DNA of 64,000 bases from an uncultured Anaerobiospirillum sp. (lineage in GTDB: Bacteria > Pseudomonadota > Gammaproteobacteria > Enterobacterales > Succinivibrionaceae), in the NCBI GenBank assembly GCA_944389615.1, contig CALXNA010000006.1:41226-105225 (forward strand). The letters run 5' to 3'. The translations under genes were made by a program, and so were the position numbers. Numbering within the stretch: the stretch's first letter is position 1; each line of letters begins with the position of its first letter. Shown piece after piece: positions 37,847 through 47,208 of the stretch. The notes beneath the pieces were generated by a model. It did no database searches, was not told the DNA's origin, and saw only the letters and a program-made list of their open reading frames with translations.

Positions 37847-38533
37847 TTAGGCGGGGCGAGCCTGCAGATAGGCATTGAGCTCTTGTAAGCGCTCGACCGT
37901 ACCGACATCAAACCACGGCGCACTGAGCACCGAGGCGGTAATTACTTGGTCTTTGACCCAAGCATCAAAGTAGGGCCGCAGCGGCTCCCGGGCTACCGCG
38001 CGCCCGGCAAAGGCCTGCGGGTGGTACCAAGCAAAGCCCGAAAAAGTATAGTCTGACCCATATTGTAAGGCGCCATTCTGAGCTAAAGCATAGTCGCCTT
38101 TGAGATTGTGCGCTGGGTTAGTAATTAGGTAAAGGTGGGCAAGCTTGACCCCCATGGCCACGGCCTTGGGGCAAGGCAGAAAGGTGTGATAGTCCCCATC
38201 GTAGAAGACATCGCCATTGACCACCAAAAAAGGCGAGTTGCCCAATAATGGCAGGGCCTTGATGATGCCACCGGCGGTCTCAAGACCGTCCCCATCCTCA
38301 GGGGACTGGGCAATCGTGACCCCAAATTGGTGGCCGTCGCCGAGGTAATCAAAGAGGACGTCCTTTAAGTAGGCGCCGTTGACCACCAGCTCGGTGATGC
38401 CGAGCGCCTTGAGCTTCTCAATATGCCAAGCGATGAGGCTCTTGCCCCCGACCTCGACCATGGGCTTAGGGCGGGTGGCGGTGATGGGGCGTAGGCGCTT
38501 GCCTTGCCCCGCCGCTAAAATCATGGCGCGCAT
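37847..38533 (-). CDS. murU: N-acetylmuramate alpha-1-phosphate uridylyltransferase
   Basis: Makes UDP-MurNAc from MurNAc-1-phosphate in the cell-wall recycling route that bypasses MurA. The nucleotidyltransferase signature MILAAGQGKRLRPITATRPKP opens the protein, followed by the metal-binding VVNGDVFYD; 228 residues as in pseudomonads. Its partner kinase AmgK lies 11 bp upstream. In Pseudomonas this order (amgK-murU-djlA) stands next to lptD; lptD is absent here. Such recycling is known to lower fosfomycin sensitivity. Confidence 0.92.
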   Translation of the reverse strand: MRAMILAAGQGKRLRPITATRPKPMVEVGGKSLIAWHIEKLKALGITELVVNGAYLKDVLFDYLGDGHQFGVTIAQSPEDGDGLETAGGIIKALPLLGNSPFLVVNGDVFYDGDYHTFLPCPKAVAMGVKLAHLYLITNPAHNLKGDYALAQNGALQYGSDYTFSGFAWYHPQAFAGRAVAREPLRPYFDAWVKDQVITASVLSAPWFDVGTVERLQELNAYLQARPA

Positions 38534-38544
38534 GGGCTCTCCTC

Positions 38545-39753
38545 TTAGATCTTGCCGACGACGTGCTGCTGCAAGAAGGCCTTAAACTCGGCCATCTCCG
38601 GGAAGTAGTCACAGTTTTGTAGCACGTAGTCTAAGGTACGGGGCAGATCTTTTAAGTAGCCCGGCTTGCCATCGCGCAAGTTGAGGCGATTGAAGATGCC
38701 CAAGACCTTGATGTGGCGCTGTAGCGCGCAGATGCGCACCATGCGCTCCAACTCTGCCAACGTCCCCGTAAAGAGCCCGGCGGCACTATAGCACTCATGG
38801 GCAAAGCGCAAGAGCGCCGTGCGCTCCTCGTCTTCAATGACGCTGTAGCAATCATAGAGCAAGGAGGCGAGGTCATAGCCGATCGGGCCTTTGACCATGT
38901 CTTGGAAGTCGATGACCGCAAGAGCCATTTGGATCGGATTGTCGACCTGCTCCGGCGTTACCATCAGGTTGCGGCAGTGGAAGTCGCGGTGCATCGCCAC
39001 CTGCGGCTGGGCCTGACACTCGCGCGTTAAGAAGTCCAAGGTACGTGTGAGCAGAGCATTCTCGGGCTCCGAGAGGGACAGGTGTAAGGTCTTAGCTAAG
39101 AGCCACTCGGTGAAGATGCTGTACTCCATAGCGATAAAGGCCGCATCAAAAGGCGGCACGGAGTCGCGATAGTAGGCAAAGTCCTGTTCGTCGAGCTGAT
39201 AGGCCGGAATCAGGGCCGGATTGCTCTCACGCAGCACGGTCAGACGCGCCTGTGCCGCCGCATCATGCGGCATCAGGCCGATCTTGGTGAGCTCGACCAT
39301 GGCCCTGAAGTAATAGGCCATATGGCGCGGGCCCGGGAAGGCGTCGGCAAAGAGGGTGTGGCCTAAGTCCTCAAGCACCATAAAACCTTGTTCGATGTCG
39401 GCGCAGATGATGGTCGGCACCAAGATGCTGCTATGGCGCAGCAGGCGGTTGATCGCGACAAACTCGCGATTCTTTTGGCTGCTGGGCGGAGCATCGACCA
39501 CGATGATGGTGCCGACGTAGTCGTTAAGCTGCGGCGTCACTTGGTGCTGCGCGCACAGCTTAGCAAAGCACGGTTCTGTCAGGCGCAGGCGATAGTAGCG
39601 GCGCAAGCTCGCATCGCCATTGAGCGGCTGCAAGCTCTGGGCGCAGCTGTTGCCGCAATTGCACGGATCGCAGGCGGCACAAGGCACGCCTTGCTCCTGT
39701 AAAAAGGTCAGTAGGGCGTGATAACGCTCCTGTCCATCAGTATGAGGTGCCAT
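38545..39753 (-). CDS. amgK: N-acetylmuramate/N-acetylglucosamine anomeric kinase
   Basis: Phosphotransferase-fold kinase that phosphorylates MurNAc at C1. The kinase core has NGDASLRRYYRL, the catalytic HRDFHCRNLMV and the metal-binding VIDFQDMVKGPIGYDL. The 402 residues are about 50 longer than the Pseudomonas enzyme. A cysteine cluster near the N-terminus (C25, C28, C31, C33, C37 in PCAACDPCNCGNSC) looks able to bind a metal or iron-sulfur cluster and is not part of the known family. The start at 39753 follows AAGGA. Confidence 0.88.
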   Translation of the reverse strand: MAPHTDGQERYHALLTFLQEQGVPCAACDPCNCGNSCAQSLQPLNGDASLRRYYRLRLTEPCFAKLCAQHQVTPQLNDYVGTIIVVDAPPSSQKNREFVAINRLLRHSSILVPTIICADIEQGFMVLEDLGHTLFADAFPGPRHMAYYFRAMVELTKIGLMPHDAAAQARLTVLRESNPALIPAYQLDEQDFAYYRDSVPPFDAAFIAMEYSIFTEWLLAKTLHLSLSEPENALLTRTLDFLTRECQAQPQVAMHRDFHCRNLMVTPEQVDNPIQMALAVIDFQDMVKGPIGYDLASLLYDCYSVIEDEERTALLRFAHECYSAAGLFTGTLAELERMVRICALQRHIKVLGIFNRLNLRDGKPGYLKDLPRTLDYVLQNCDYFPEMAEFKAFLQQHVVGKI

Positions 39754-39817
39754 AGCATTCCTTGCTGTCAACTGCGCCCAGCCCGCCGCTGTGGGCTATG
39801 CCGGGCGGGCGGTGCTG

Positions 39818-40702
39818 TTAGTCGCGGGCGAAGACCAAATCCCAGACGCCGTGGCCTAAGCGCTCGCCACGCTGCTCAAACTTAGTGAGCGGGCGCCACT
39901 CCGGACGTGGCAGATAGCCGCCATTAGGGGCGGTATTGTGGAGCTCCGGGGCGCGCTCGAGGCACTCGAGCATTTGCTCGGCGTAATTTTCCCAGTCGGT
40001 GGCCATACGGATTTCACCGCCATGCTTGAGCAGCGGCGTGACCAGAGCCAAGAAGCTGTCGTTGACCAAGCGGCGCTTGTGGTGGCGCGCCTTAGGCCAA
40101 GGATCAGGGAAGAAAATCTGCAGAATGTCAATGCTCTCAGGGCCCAAGCACTGGGTGAGCACCTCAAAGGCGTCATGTTTGATGACCTTGACGTTGGTCA
40201 GACCCAGCTCTTCGATCAAGAGCATGCAGGCGCCGACCCCCGGCGGGTGTACCTCGATGCCCAAGTAATTGCGCAGCGGGTCATGCTGGGCCATCTCGAC
40301 AAAGGACTTGCCCATGCCAAAGCCGATTTCGACCACGAGTGGGGCCTTACGGCCAAAGATGGCGTCGCAATCGAGCTTCTCTAAGGCGCTGACATCGACT
40401 AAGTACTTAGGCGCGAGCTCCTCTAAGGCCTTGGTTTGGGCAGTGGTCATGCGCCCGGCGCGGATCACAAAGGACTTGATGCGATGCTCCGGATGCTCTT
40501 TGAGGTGGGCCGCTTCGCGCGCGGCGGCCGCGGCCGCCTTCTCGGCGGCGGCATGCTCAGTGGCAGCCTTGTCGGCAGTGGGCGCAGCAGTATCAGCGGC
40601 AGCTTGGTCGGCGGCAGCTGGCGTGGCGGCTTGGTCAGGGGTGGTCGATGGGCTGGCGAGGGAGGTTGCTTGGGTTAAATCGTCAGTCATAGCAAAAAAC
40701 AT
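39818..40702 (-). CDS. trmB: tRNA (guanine-N7)-methyltransferase
   Basis: Methylates G46 of tRNAs using S-adenosylmethionine. The core starts near residue 65 (HRIKSFVIRAGRMTTAQ) and shows VEIGFGMGKSFVEMA, GIEVHPPGVGACM, FFPDPWPKARHHKRR and RGERLGHGVWDL, as in E. coli TrmB. The first 65 residues are an Ala/Thr/Asp-rich extension of unknown use. Two starts are possible, ATG 40702 and ATG 40690, and neither has a visible ribosome-binding site. Confidence 0.92.
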   Translation of the reverse strand: MFFAMTDDLTQATSLASPSTTPDQAATPAAADQAAADTAAPTADKAATEHAAAEKAAAAAAREAAHLKEHPEHRIKSFVIRAGRMTTAQTKALEELAPKYLVDVSALEKLDCDAIFGRKAPLVVEIGFGMGKSFVEMAQHDPLRNYLGIEVHPPGVGACMLLIEELGLTNVKVIKHDAFEVLTQCLGPESIDILQIFFPDPWPKARHHKRRLVNDSFLALVTPLLKHGGEIRMATDWENYAEQMLECLERAPELHNTAPNGGYLPRPEWRPLTKFEQRGERLGHGVWDLVFARD

Positions 40703-40709
40703 AATTAAG

Positions 40710-40739
40710 AGCCGCTTAGGACGCAGGCCCTAAGCGGCT
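40710..40739 (-). terminator. Stem-loop between dapA and trmB
   Basis: A perfect 11-bp stem (AGCCGCTTAGG with CCTAAGCGGCT) lies just past dapA. On the minus strand it is followed by CTTAATTATGTTTTTT; the main T-run is some 10 bases late, so termination may be partial. Confidence 0.6.
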
Positions 40740-40770
40740 GAGCAAATTGGGGGTGACGCCACCTAAGAGC

Positions 40771-41652
40771 TTAGATTAACTCCAGCTCTTGCATGGCGGC
40801 CTTGATTTGGGCCTTAGTGTCATCGCTTAAGGCGACGATCGGCAAACGGCACTCTTCAGTGCACAGACCCAGCAAGGAAGCGGCGTACTTGGCACCGGCA
40901 GGAGATGGCTCCTTGAACATCAAGCCGTGGAGCTTCATCAGCTTGTCTTGCAGGGCGCGCGCCTCAAGCCACTTGTTTTGCGCGGTGAGCTCTTGGACTT
41001 GGTGCACGAGCTTTGGGGCGATGTTGGCGGTGACTGAGATGACACCGACGCCACCTGCAACGTTGTAGCTGACCTGCGAGGCGTCCTCGCCGCTCAGCCA
41101 CGTAAAGTCGTCACGCTTGATCAAGGTGCGTTCGACCCATGGGCGGGCTAAATCACCGGTTGCGTCCTTGATACCGGCGATGCGTGGCAGCTCGGCAAGC
41201 TTTGCTAAAGTCGCAGGCAGTACGTTGACCACGGCGCGCCCTGGGATGTTGTAAACGAAGATCGGCAACGAGGTCTGATCGTGGACAAACTTGAAGTGGG
41301 CGTACAGACCGTCCTGATTTGGGCGGTTGTAGTAGCCTGCCACGTGCAATAAGCCATCGGCGCCCGAGCGCTCGGCCTCTTGGGAGTAGTGTACTGCCTC
41401 AACAGGGTTGTTGGAGCCGGCACCGGCCATGACTGGGATGCGCTTGTTGGCGACCTTACACACAATGTCAATGACGCGAGCGTGCTCTGCGGCCGATAAG
41501 GTTGGGCTTTCGCCGGTGGTACCTGCTGGGACGATACCATCGGTACCATTTGCAATGTGCCACTCCACCAGACGCTCCAAAGCCTTCTCATCAAGCTTGC
41601 CCTCCTTAAAAGGAGTGATCAGAGCGACTAACGAACCGTGGAAGGTATGCAT
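40771..41652 (-). CDS. dapA: 4-hydroxy-tetrahydrodipicolinate synthase
   Basis: First committed step to diaminopimelate and lysine, condensing pyruvate with aspartate semialdehyde. The Schiff-base lysine is in RIAGIKDATGD (about residue 161) and the catalytic tyrosine in FVYNIPGRAVVN. The N-terminal GSLVALITPFKEG and GTTGESPTL are typical. 293 residues against 292 in E. coli. The start at 41652 follows AGGAGA; upstream in-frame sequence is not homologous. lysA and dapF of the same pathway are also in this window. Confidence 0.96.
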   Translation of the reverse strand: MHTFHGSLVALITPFKEGKLDEKALERLVEWHIANGTDGIVPAGTTGESPTLSAAEHARVIDIVCKVANKRIPVMAGAGSNNPVEAVHYSQEAERSGADGLLHVAGYYNRPNQDGLYAHFKFVHDQTSLPIFVYNIPGRAVVNVLPATLAKLAELPRIAGIKDATGDLARPWVERTLIKRDDFTWLSGEDASQVSYNVAGGVGVISVTANIAPKLVHQVQELTAQNKWLEARALQDKLMKLHGLMFKEPSPAGAKYAASLLGLCTEECRLPIVALSDDTKAQIKAAMQELELI

Positions 41653-41757
41653 GGACTTCTCCTGAGATAACAAGGGGCACGTCGACCGGCACCGCAGGCA
41701 GCTGCGCGCCAAGCCCGGTTTTATCGGGTTTGATGCCGTGACTACAGATTTTGCCCT

Positions 41758-41763
41758 ATTATA
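41758..41763 (-). promoter_or_regulatory. Putative -10 element before dapA
   Basis: A perfect TATAAT lies on the minus strand about 105 bp before dapA, with no good -35. The leader can form a small stem (AAGCCCG with CGGGTTT). It is too short and unlike a lysine riboswitch. Confidence 0.4.
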
Positions 41764-41846
41764 GAGCGTGCCCTCTTATTTTGATATCTAATGCACCAAA
41801 AGCGGGTGGACGAAGGCGTGAGGCCTTAAGTCCGCACCATGCTGAT

Positions 41847-41889
41847 CCCCTTGGGGCTGCTGCCCCAAGGGGGCGCCCTAAGGTGCGCC
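41847..41889 (-). terminator. GC-rich stem-loops after lysS
   Basis: A perfect 11-bp stem CCCCTTGGGGC/GCCCCAAGGGG (41847-41872) is overlapped by GGGCGC/GCGCCC (41870-41889), 60-100 bp past the lysS stop. There is no T-run, so this may act as an RNA 3' end or transcript stabiliser rather than an intrinsic terminator. Confidence 0.45.
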
Positions 41890-41948
41890 CTGCGGGGCTG
41901 CCCCAGCTGGGCGGGCCCGGCAGAGCTGGCCCGGCAGGGCGGCCCTTC

Positions 41949-43481
41949 CTATTTGCCTTGGAGGCGTAAGGTTGGGAATAAGATGACGTCGCGGATGGTG
42001 TGCGCGTTGGCAAAGAGCATGACCACGCGGTCAATACCGATGCCCTCACCGGCAGTTGGTGGCAGGCCTTGCTCTAAGGCGACGATGTAGTCCTCGTCGT
42101 AGTACATGGCCTCGTCGTCACCATGCTTCTTTTGCTCGGCTTGCTGACGGAAACGACCGGCCTGATCGTCTGGGTCATTGAGCTCGGAGAAGCCGTTGCC
42201 CATCTCGCGGCCGCCGATAAAGAACTCGAAGCGGTCGGTGAAGGCTGGGTCATTGTCGCTGCGGCGGGCCAGCGGCGAGATCTCGGCTGGGTAGGAGGTG
42301 ATGAAGGTTGGCTGCTGTAAGTGCTCTTCAACCAGCTCCTCAAACAGAGCGGAGATGTAGTGACCTAAGGTCCAGCCCTCGTTTAACTCGATGTGCAGCT
42401 TCTGACACCACTCACGGGCCTTGGCCTCGTCCTCTAAGTCGGCCATGGTGATACCCGGGCCGTACTTGACGATCGACTCCTTCATGGTCAGGCGCTCAAA
42501 CGGTTGAGCAAAGTCTACGTCTAAGCCCGGTTCACCTTCCTTGCCGTAGTGGATCTTGGTCGTGCCTAAGACGCTTAAGGCCATCTGACGGAACAGATCT
42601 TCGGTGAAATCGATGAGATCGTGGTAATCATGGTAGGCCATGTAGAACTCGATCATCGTGAACTCAGGGTTGTGGCGAACGTCGATGCCTTCGTTGCGGA
42701 AGTTGCGGTTGATCTCATAGACGCGCTCAAAGCCACCCACGACCAGACGCTTTAAGTAGAGCTCTGGGGCAATACGTAAGTACATGTCCATGTCTAACGC
42801 ATTGTGGTGGGTGATAAACGGCTTGGCGTTAGCACCACCCGGGATGACGTGCATCATCGGGGTTTCCACTTCCATGAAGCGGTGGCTATCCATGTAGTGA
42901 CGGATAAACGAGATGATCTTGGTGCGGATCTCGAAGGTGCGGCGGCTTTCCTCGTTGGCAATGAGGTCTAAGTAGCGCTGACGGCAACGGGTCTCTTGGT
43001 CGGTTAAGCCCTTGAACTTCTCAGGCAGTGGGCGTAAGGCCTTAACTAACAGGCGCAGCGAGGTGACGTGTAAGGTCAGCTCCCCGGTCTTGGTGCGGAA
43101 AGCATAGCCAGAGACGCCGATGATGTCGCCGAAGTCTAACTTCTTGAACATCTCGTTGTACTGGCCCTCAGGCAGAGCGTCGCGGGTGACGTAGAGCTGC
43201 AGCTTACCGCCCATATCTTGGAGTACGACAAAGGAAGCCTTACCCATCACGCGCTTGGTCATGATGCGACCTGCGATGGTGTAGGTCGGACGCTCTTGCT
43301 CTAAGGTTTCAGCATCCTTGTCTTGGCACTGGGCCACAATGTCCGAGGTAATGGCATCGCGGCGGAAGTCATTAGGATAAGCCTGACCTTGTGCGCGCAG
43401 GGCGTTTAACTTCTCCCGGCGCTCTTGTAATAAAGCGCTGGTATTCTCTTCGGCAACAGCTGCCTGATTTTCCTGAGTCAT
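41949..43481 (-). CDS. lysS: Lysyl-tRNA synthetase, class II
   Basis: Charges tRNA-Lys. It has an N-terminal OB-fold anticodon domain ([19 protein letters not shown]) and a class II catalytic domain with motif 1 near [18 protein letters not shown], motif 2 [20 protein letters not shown] and motif 3 [11 protein letters not shown]. 510 residues, close to E. coli LysS (505). The start at 43481 follows AAGGAATCGAC. It lies downstream of prfB with a 155-bp gap, as in the prfB-lysS operon of E. coli. Confidence 0.96.
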   Translation of the reverse strand: MTQENQAAVAEENTSALLQERREKLNALRAQGQAYPNDFRRDAITSDIVAQCQDKDAETLEQERPTYTIAGRIMTKRVMGKASFVVLQDMGGKLQLYVTRDALPEGQYNEMFKKLDFGDIIGVSGYAFRTKTGELTLHVTSLRLLVKALRPLPEKFKGLTDQETRCRQRYLDLIANEESRRTFEIRTKIISFIRHYMDSHRFMEVETPMMHVIPGGANAKPFITHHNALDMDMYLRIAPELYLKRLVVGGFERVYEINRNFRNEGIDVRHNPEFTMIEFYMAYHDYHDLIDFTEDLFRQMALSVLGTTKIHYGKEGEPGLDVDFAQPFERLTMKESIVKYGPGITMADLEDEAKAREWCQKLHIELNEGWTLGHYISALFEELVEEHLQQPTFITSYPAEISPLARRSDNDPAFTDRFEFFIGGREMGNGFSELNDPDDQAGRFRQQAEQKKHGDDEAMYYDEDYIVALEQGLPPTAGEGIGIDRVVMLFANAHTIRDVILFPTLRLQGK

Positions 43482-43636
43482 GTCGATTCCTTGCCAAGGA
43501 TGGTAGTGGATGGTGCCTTGGCTGCAGCGCAAGGCACGGATAATAAGTGTGAAGCGCAGGCCTACCGCCTAAGGTGCAGGCCTAGCGGCTTGCCGCCTGT
43601 CGGCCTTAGTCACTAGGCTACAGCCGCAGGTGCAGG

Positions 43637-44735
43637 CTACAGCCCCTGTTTGAGGCTCGCTTCGATAAACTGGTCTAAGTCGCCATTTAAGACGCGCTGG
43701 GTGTCACGGCACTCGACGCCGGTGCGCAGGTCTTTGACGCGCGCATCGTCTAAGACGTAAGAGCGAATCTGGCTGCCCCAGCCGATATCGTCCTTGCTAT
43801 CTTCGATCGCCTGCTGCTCGGAGCGCTGCTTGCGCAGCTCGAGCTCATACAAGCGCGCGCGTAACTGCTTCATGGCCTGATCGCGGTTTTGAAACTGCGA
43901 GCGCTCGTTTTGGCACGATACCACGATGCCGGTTGGGATGTGGGTGATACGTACCGCCGACTCGGTCTTATTGACGTGCTGGCCGCCGGCGCCTGAGGAG
44001 CGGAATACGTCCACCTTCAAATCGGCCGGATTGATGTTGATGGTGATGTCGTTATCGACCTCCGGGTAGACGAAGGCCGAGCAAAACGAGGTATGGCGGC
44101 GGTTGTTGGAGTCAAACGGCGATTTGCGCACGAGGCGGTGAATGCCGGTCTCGGTTCTGAGCCAGCCGTAGGCGTGGGGGCCGGAGAATTTGACCGTGGC
44201 GGACTTGATGCCCGCGACTTCACCTTCGTTATAGTCGGTGATAGTACAGGTAAAGCCGTGCTTTTCGCCAAATTTAATGTACATGCGCAGCACCATCTCA
44301 GCCCAGTCCTGGGCCTCGGTACCGCCCGAGCCGGACTGAACGTCCAGATAGCAGTCGCTATCATCGTGCGGGCCACTGAACATGCGCTCAAATTCCAGCT
44401 GCGCGACCTGCCCCTCGATGCGCTCAAACTCTTGCACCGCATCGTTGATGGCGCTGTCATCTTGCTCTTCTTGGGCCATAGCATAGAGGGTTGCGACGTC
44501 CTCAAGGCCTTGCTGCACCTCATCGAAGGTGGCAACGACATGCGAGAGCGTTTGCCGCTCCTTGCCCAAGGTCTGGGATTTTTCTTGATCGCTCCACACA
44601 TTAGGATCTTCGAGCAGGCCATTGACCTCCTCTAAACGCTCGCGCTTGGCGTCGACGTCAAAGATACCCCCGAAGCGCGGTGACGCGCTCGCCTAGCTCT
44701 TCTAGGCGCGTGCTCAGTGAGACGTGGTCTAACAC
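43637..44735 (-). CDS. prfB: Peptide chain release factor 2, with programmed +1 frameshift
   Basis: RF2 terminates translation at UGA and UAA. The gene is read in two frames: 25 codons from GTG 44735 ([18 protein letters not shown]...) up to an in-frame TGA at 44660-44658, then a +1 shift into the long frame ending at 43637. The joined protein has 365 residues, the same as E. coli RF2. The GGQ motif ([19 protein letters not shown]) and an anticodon-like recognition loop ([16 protein letters not shown], with SPF) are present. The start follows TGAGGAAAG. Read in a single frame the gene would appear to lack its N-terminus. lysS follows. Confidence 0.95.
44657..44672 (-). promoter_or_regulatory. 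prfB autoregulatory frameshift site
   Basis: On the minus strand the sequence reads CGGGGGTATCTTTGAC. It has an internal Shine-Dalgarno-like G-run, the slippery CUU codon and the UGA followed by C, as in E. coli prfB. Low RF2 favours shifting at CUU-UGA and so raises RF2 synthesis. Confidence 0.95.
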
Positions 44736-44781
44736 AACTTTCCTCAAAAAAATGCGAATCTCGTGACAAAAATCGGCTCAA

Positions 44782-44790
44782 ATTATAGCA
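44782..44790 (-). promoter_or_regulatory. Extended -10 promoter element before prfB
   Basis: TGCTATAAT on the minus strand, about 47 bp before the prfB GTG. No strong -35 is seen. Confidence 0.55.
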
Positions 44791-44934
44791 AAAAGGATGG
44801 CCACGATCCTGATTTGCTTGCGCTTTGCTCCCAGCCCCGCACCTGCCGCGCACCAGCGCGCAACTGACGCTTGCGCTGGCGCGCAACAAGGGCGCTACCG
44901 CATGCGCTCCGGGGCGCAGCGGCGCGCCAAAAGG

Positions 44935-44943
44935 TGCTACAAT
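44935..44943 (+). promoter_or_regulatory. Extended -10 promoter element before nadC
   Basis: TGCTACAAT lies about 120 bp before nadC, reading toward it, in the 330-bp gap divergent from prfB. No strong -35 is seen. Confidence 0.5.
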
Positions 44944-45062
44944 CGCGTCACTATGGCGGTGGTACCGCCTCCGAACGAGAGCGGGCGCTGGGGCGCAAGC
45001 CTGCGCGCGCACCAAGGGCTAAGGCAAAGGCTATGGGGGTGAGCCCCTAGCGCGAGGAGTAA

Positions 45063-45911
<849 letters not shown>

Positions 45912-45931
45912 GCGGCGACCTTATCGCTCCA

Positions 45932-45965
45932 CGAAAAAGCCCCGCACTCCTGCGGGGCTTTTTCG
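45932..45965. terminator. Bidirectional terminator between nadC and alr
   Basis: A perfect 15-bp stem (CGAAAAAGCCCCGCA with TGCGGGGCTTTTTCG) and loop CTCC, with T-runs in both directions, lie between convergent genes. Two copies of CCCTTGCTTAGGCCTTA-like sequence follow before alr. Confidence 0.92.
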
Positions 45966-46022
45966 TTGGGGGCTACAGCCTTAGCCCTTGCTTAGGCCTT
46001 AGCCTTAAGCCGTCGCCCTTGC

Positions 46023-47105
46023 TTAGGCCTTAACTTCCATATTGACGCGCGGCATGATGCGGCAGACCAGCTCGTAAGGGATGGTGCCGCAGGCGGCGGC
46101 AATGCGCTCCACCGGTAGGCCCTCGCCCCATAAGATGGCCTCATCGCCGATTTTATCTTGGGCGTCGGGGCCTAAGTCGACGAAGAGCATGTCCATGCAG
46201 ACGCGCCCGGCGGTCGGGGCGTAGCGGCCATTGATCAAGACCGGCGTGCCGTTGGGCACCGTGCGCGGATAGCCGTCGCCATAACCTGCGCCGACAATGC
46301 CCAAGATGGTGTCACGCGGGGCCGTCCACGTGGCGCCATAGCCGACGCGCGCGCCCTTCTTGACAGCACGAATGGCAATGAGCGAGCTCTTTAAGGTCAT
46401 GACCGGGGTGAGGCCCAAGTCGGTACCGGTTTTGTCGGTGTAAGGGGAGATGCCGTACATGATGATGCCCGGACGGACATAGGTGGTGCGGGCCTTAGGC
46501 CAAGAGATGATGCCAGCGCTGTTACCAAGGCACAGTGGGCCGCTAAAGCCCTGCGCGACCTCAAAGAAGTAGTTGATCTGCTCTTCGTTGTAATCGCTGA
46601 GATCAGGGCAGTCTGCCACGCTCAGATGCGAGATCAGACCCAAAGGCTTTAAGACCTTGTCACTGCGCTCAAGGCGCGCCTTCATGCGCTGCACCTCGTC
46701 GGGAGCGGCGCCTAAGCGGTGCATGCCCACATCGATCTTAAGCCACGCATGCAAAGGCTGCGGCACCGCCGTGCGCTCGATGGCGTCGATTTGGGCCTCA
46801 TCGTGGATGGCGGTGTAAAAGCCTTGCTCGGCGATCACCGGCAGGTCTTCGTCGTTTAAGAAGCCCTCGAGCAAGATGACCGGCTTTTGGATGTTGGCCG
46901 CGCGCAGCTCCATGGCCTCAGGTAAGCGTGCCACCGCAAAGGCATCAACCTTGGAGTCTAAAGTTTGCGCCACCGTGATGACGCCATGGCCATAGGCATT
47001 AGCCTTAACGACCGCAACGGTCTTGGAGTGCGGAGCCCAGCTCTTGATTTGATCGAGGTTGGAGCTCAGCGCCTGAGTGTTGATGACAGCAGTTACCGAT
47101 TTCAT
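46023..47105 (-). CDS. alr: Alanine racemase
   Basis: Makes D-alanine for peptidoglycan. Fold III PLP enzyme: PLP lysine in VAVVKANAYGHG (about residue 34), catalytic tyrosine in GARVGYGATWTAPRD (about 256). 360 residues, as in E. coli. The start is placed at the ATG at 47105, where homology begins (MKSVTAVINTQAL); the AGGATG upstream is distant. The open frame runs further back but without homology. It lies 100 bp downstream of dnaB, the usual dnaB-alr order of gammaproteobacteria. Confidence 0.95.
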   Translation of the reverse strand: MKSVTAVINTQALSSNLDQIKSWAPHSKTVAVVKANAYGHGVITVAQTLDSKVDAFAVARLPEAMELRAANIQKPVILLEGFLNDEDLPVIAEQGFYTAIHDEAQIDAIERTAVPQPLHAWLKIDVGMHRLGAAPDEVQRMKARLERSDKVLKPLGLISHLSVADCPDLSDYNEEQINYFFEVAQGFSGPLCLGNSAGIISWPKARTTYVRPGIIMYGISPYTDKTGTDLGLTPVMTLKSSLIAIRAVKKGARVGYGATWTAPRDTILGIVGAGYGDGYPRTVPNGTPVLINGRYAPTAGRVCMDMLFVDLGPDAQDKIGDEAILWGEGLPVERIAAACGTIPYELVCRIMPRVNMEVKA

Positions 47106-47208
47106 GATGGAAGCGCATCCTGCGCGGTACAAGCAAAAAGTAAGATCAAGCCGCGGGGCGGAGCCGTGCAGGCTTACCCCAAAAGGGCTATTGTACCGGA
47201 TCTGGCGT

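Noticed and set aside
41653..41948. Lysine riboswitch before dapA
   Set aside because: The leader after the likely promoter is only about 100 nt and shows only one short stem; the same goes for the 50-bp gap before lysA.
44581..44735. prfB looked truncated at its N-terminus, as if a pseudogene
   Set aside because: The missing residues are in the -1 frame behind the programmed frameshift site; the joined protein is full length.
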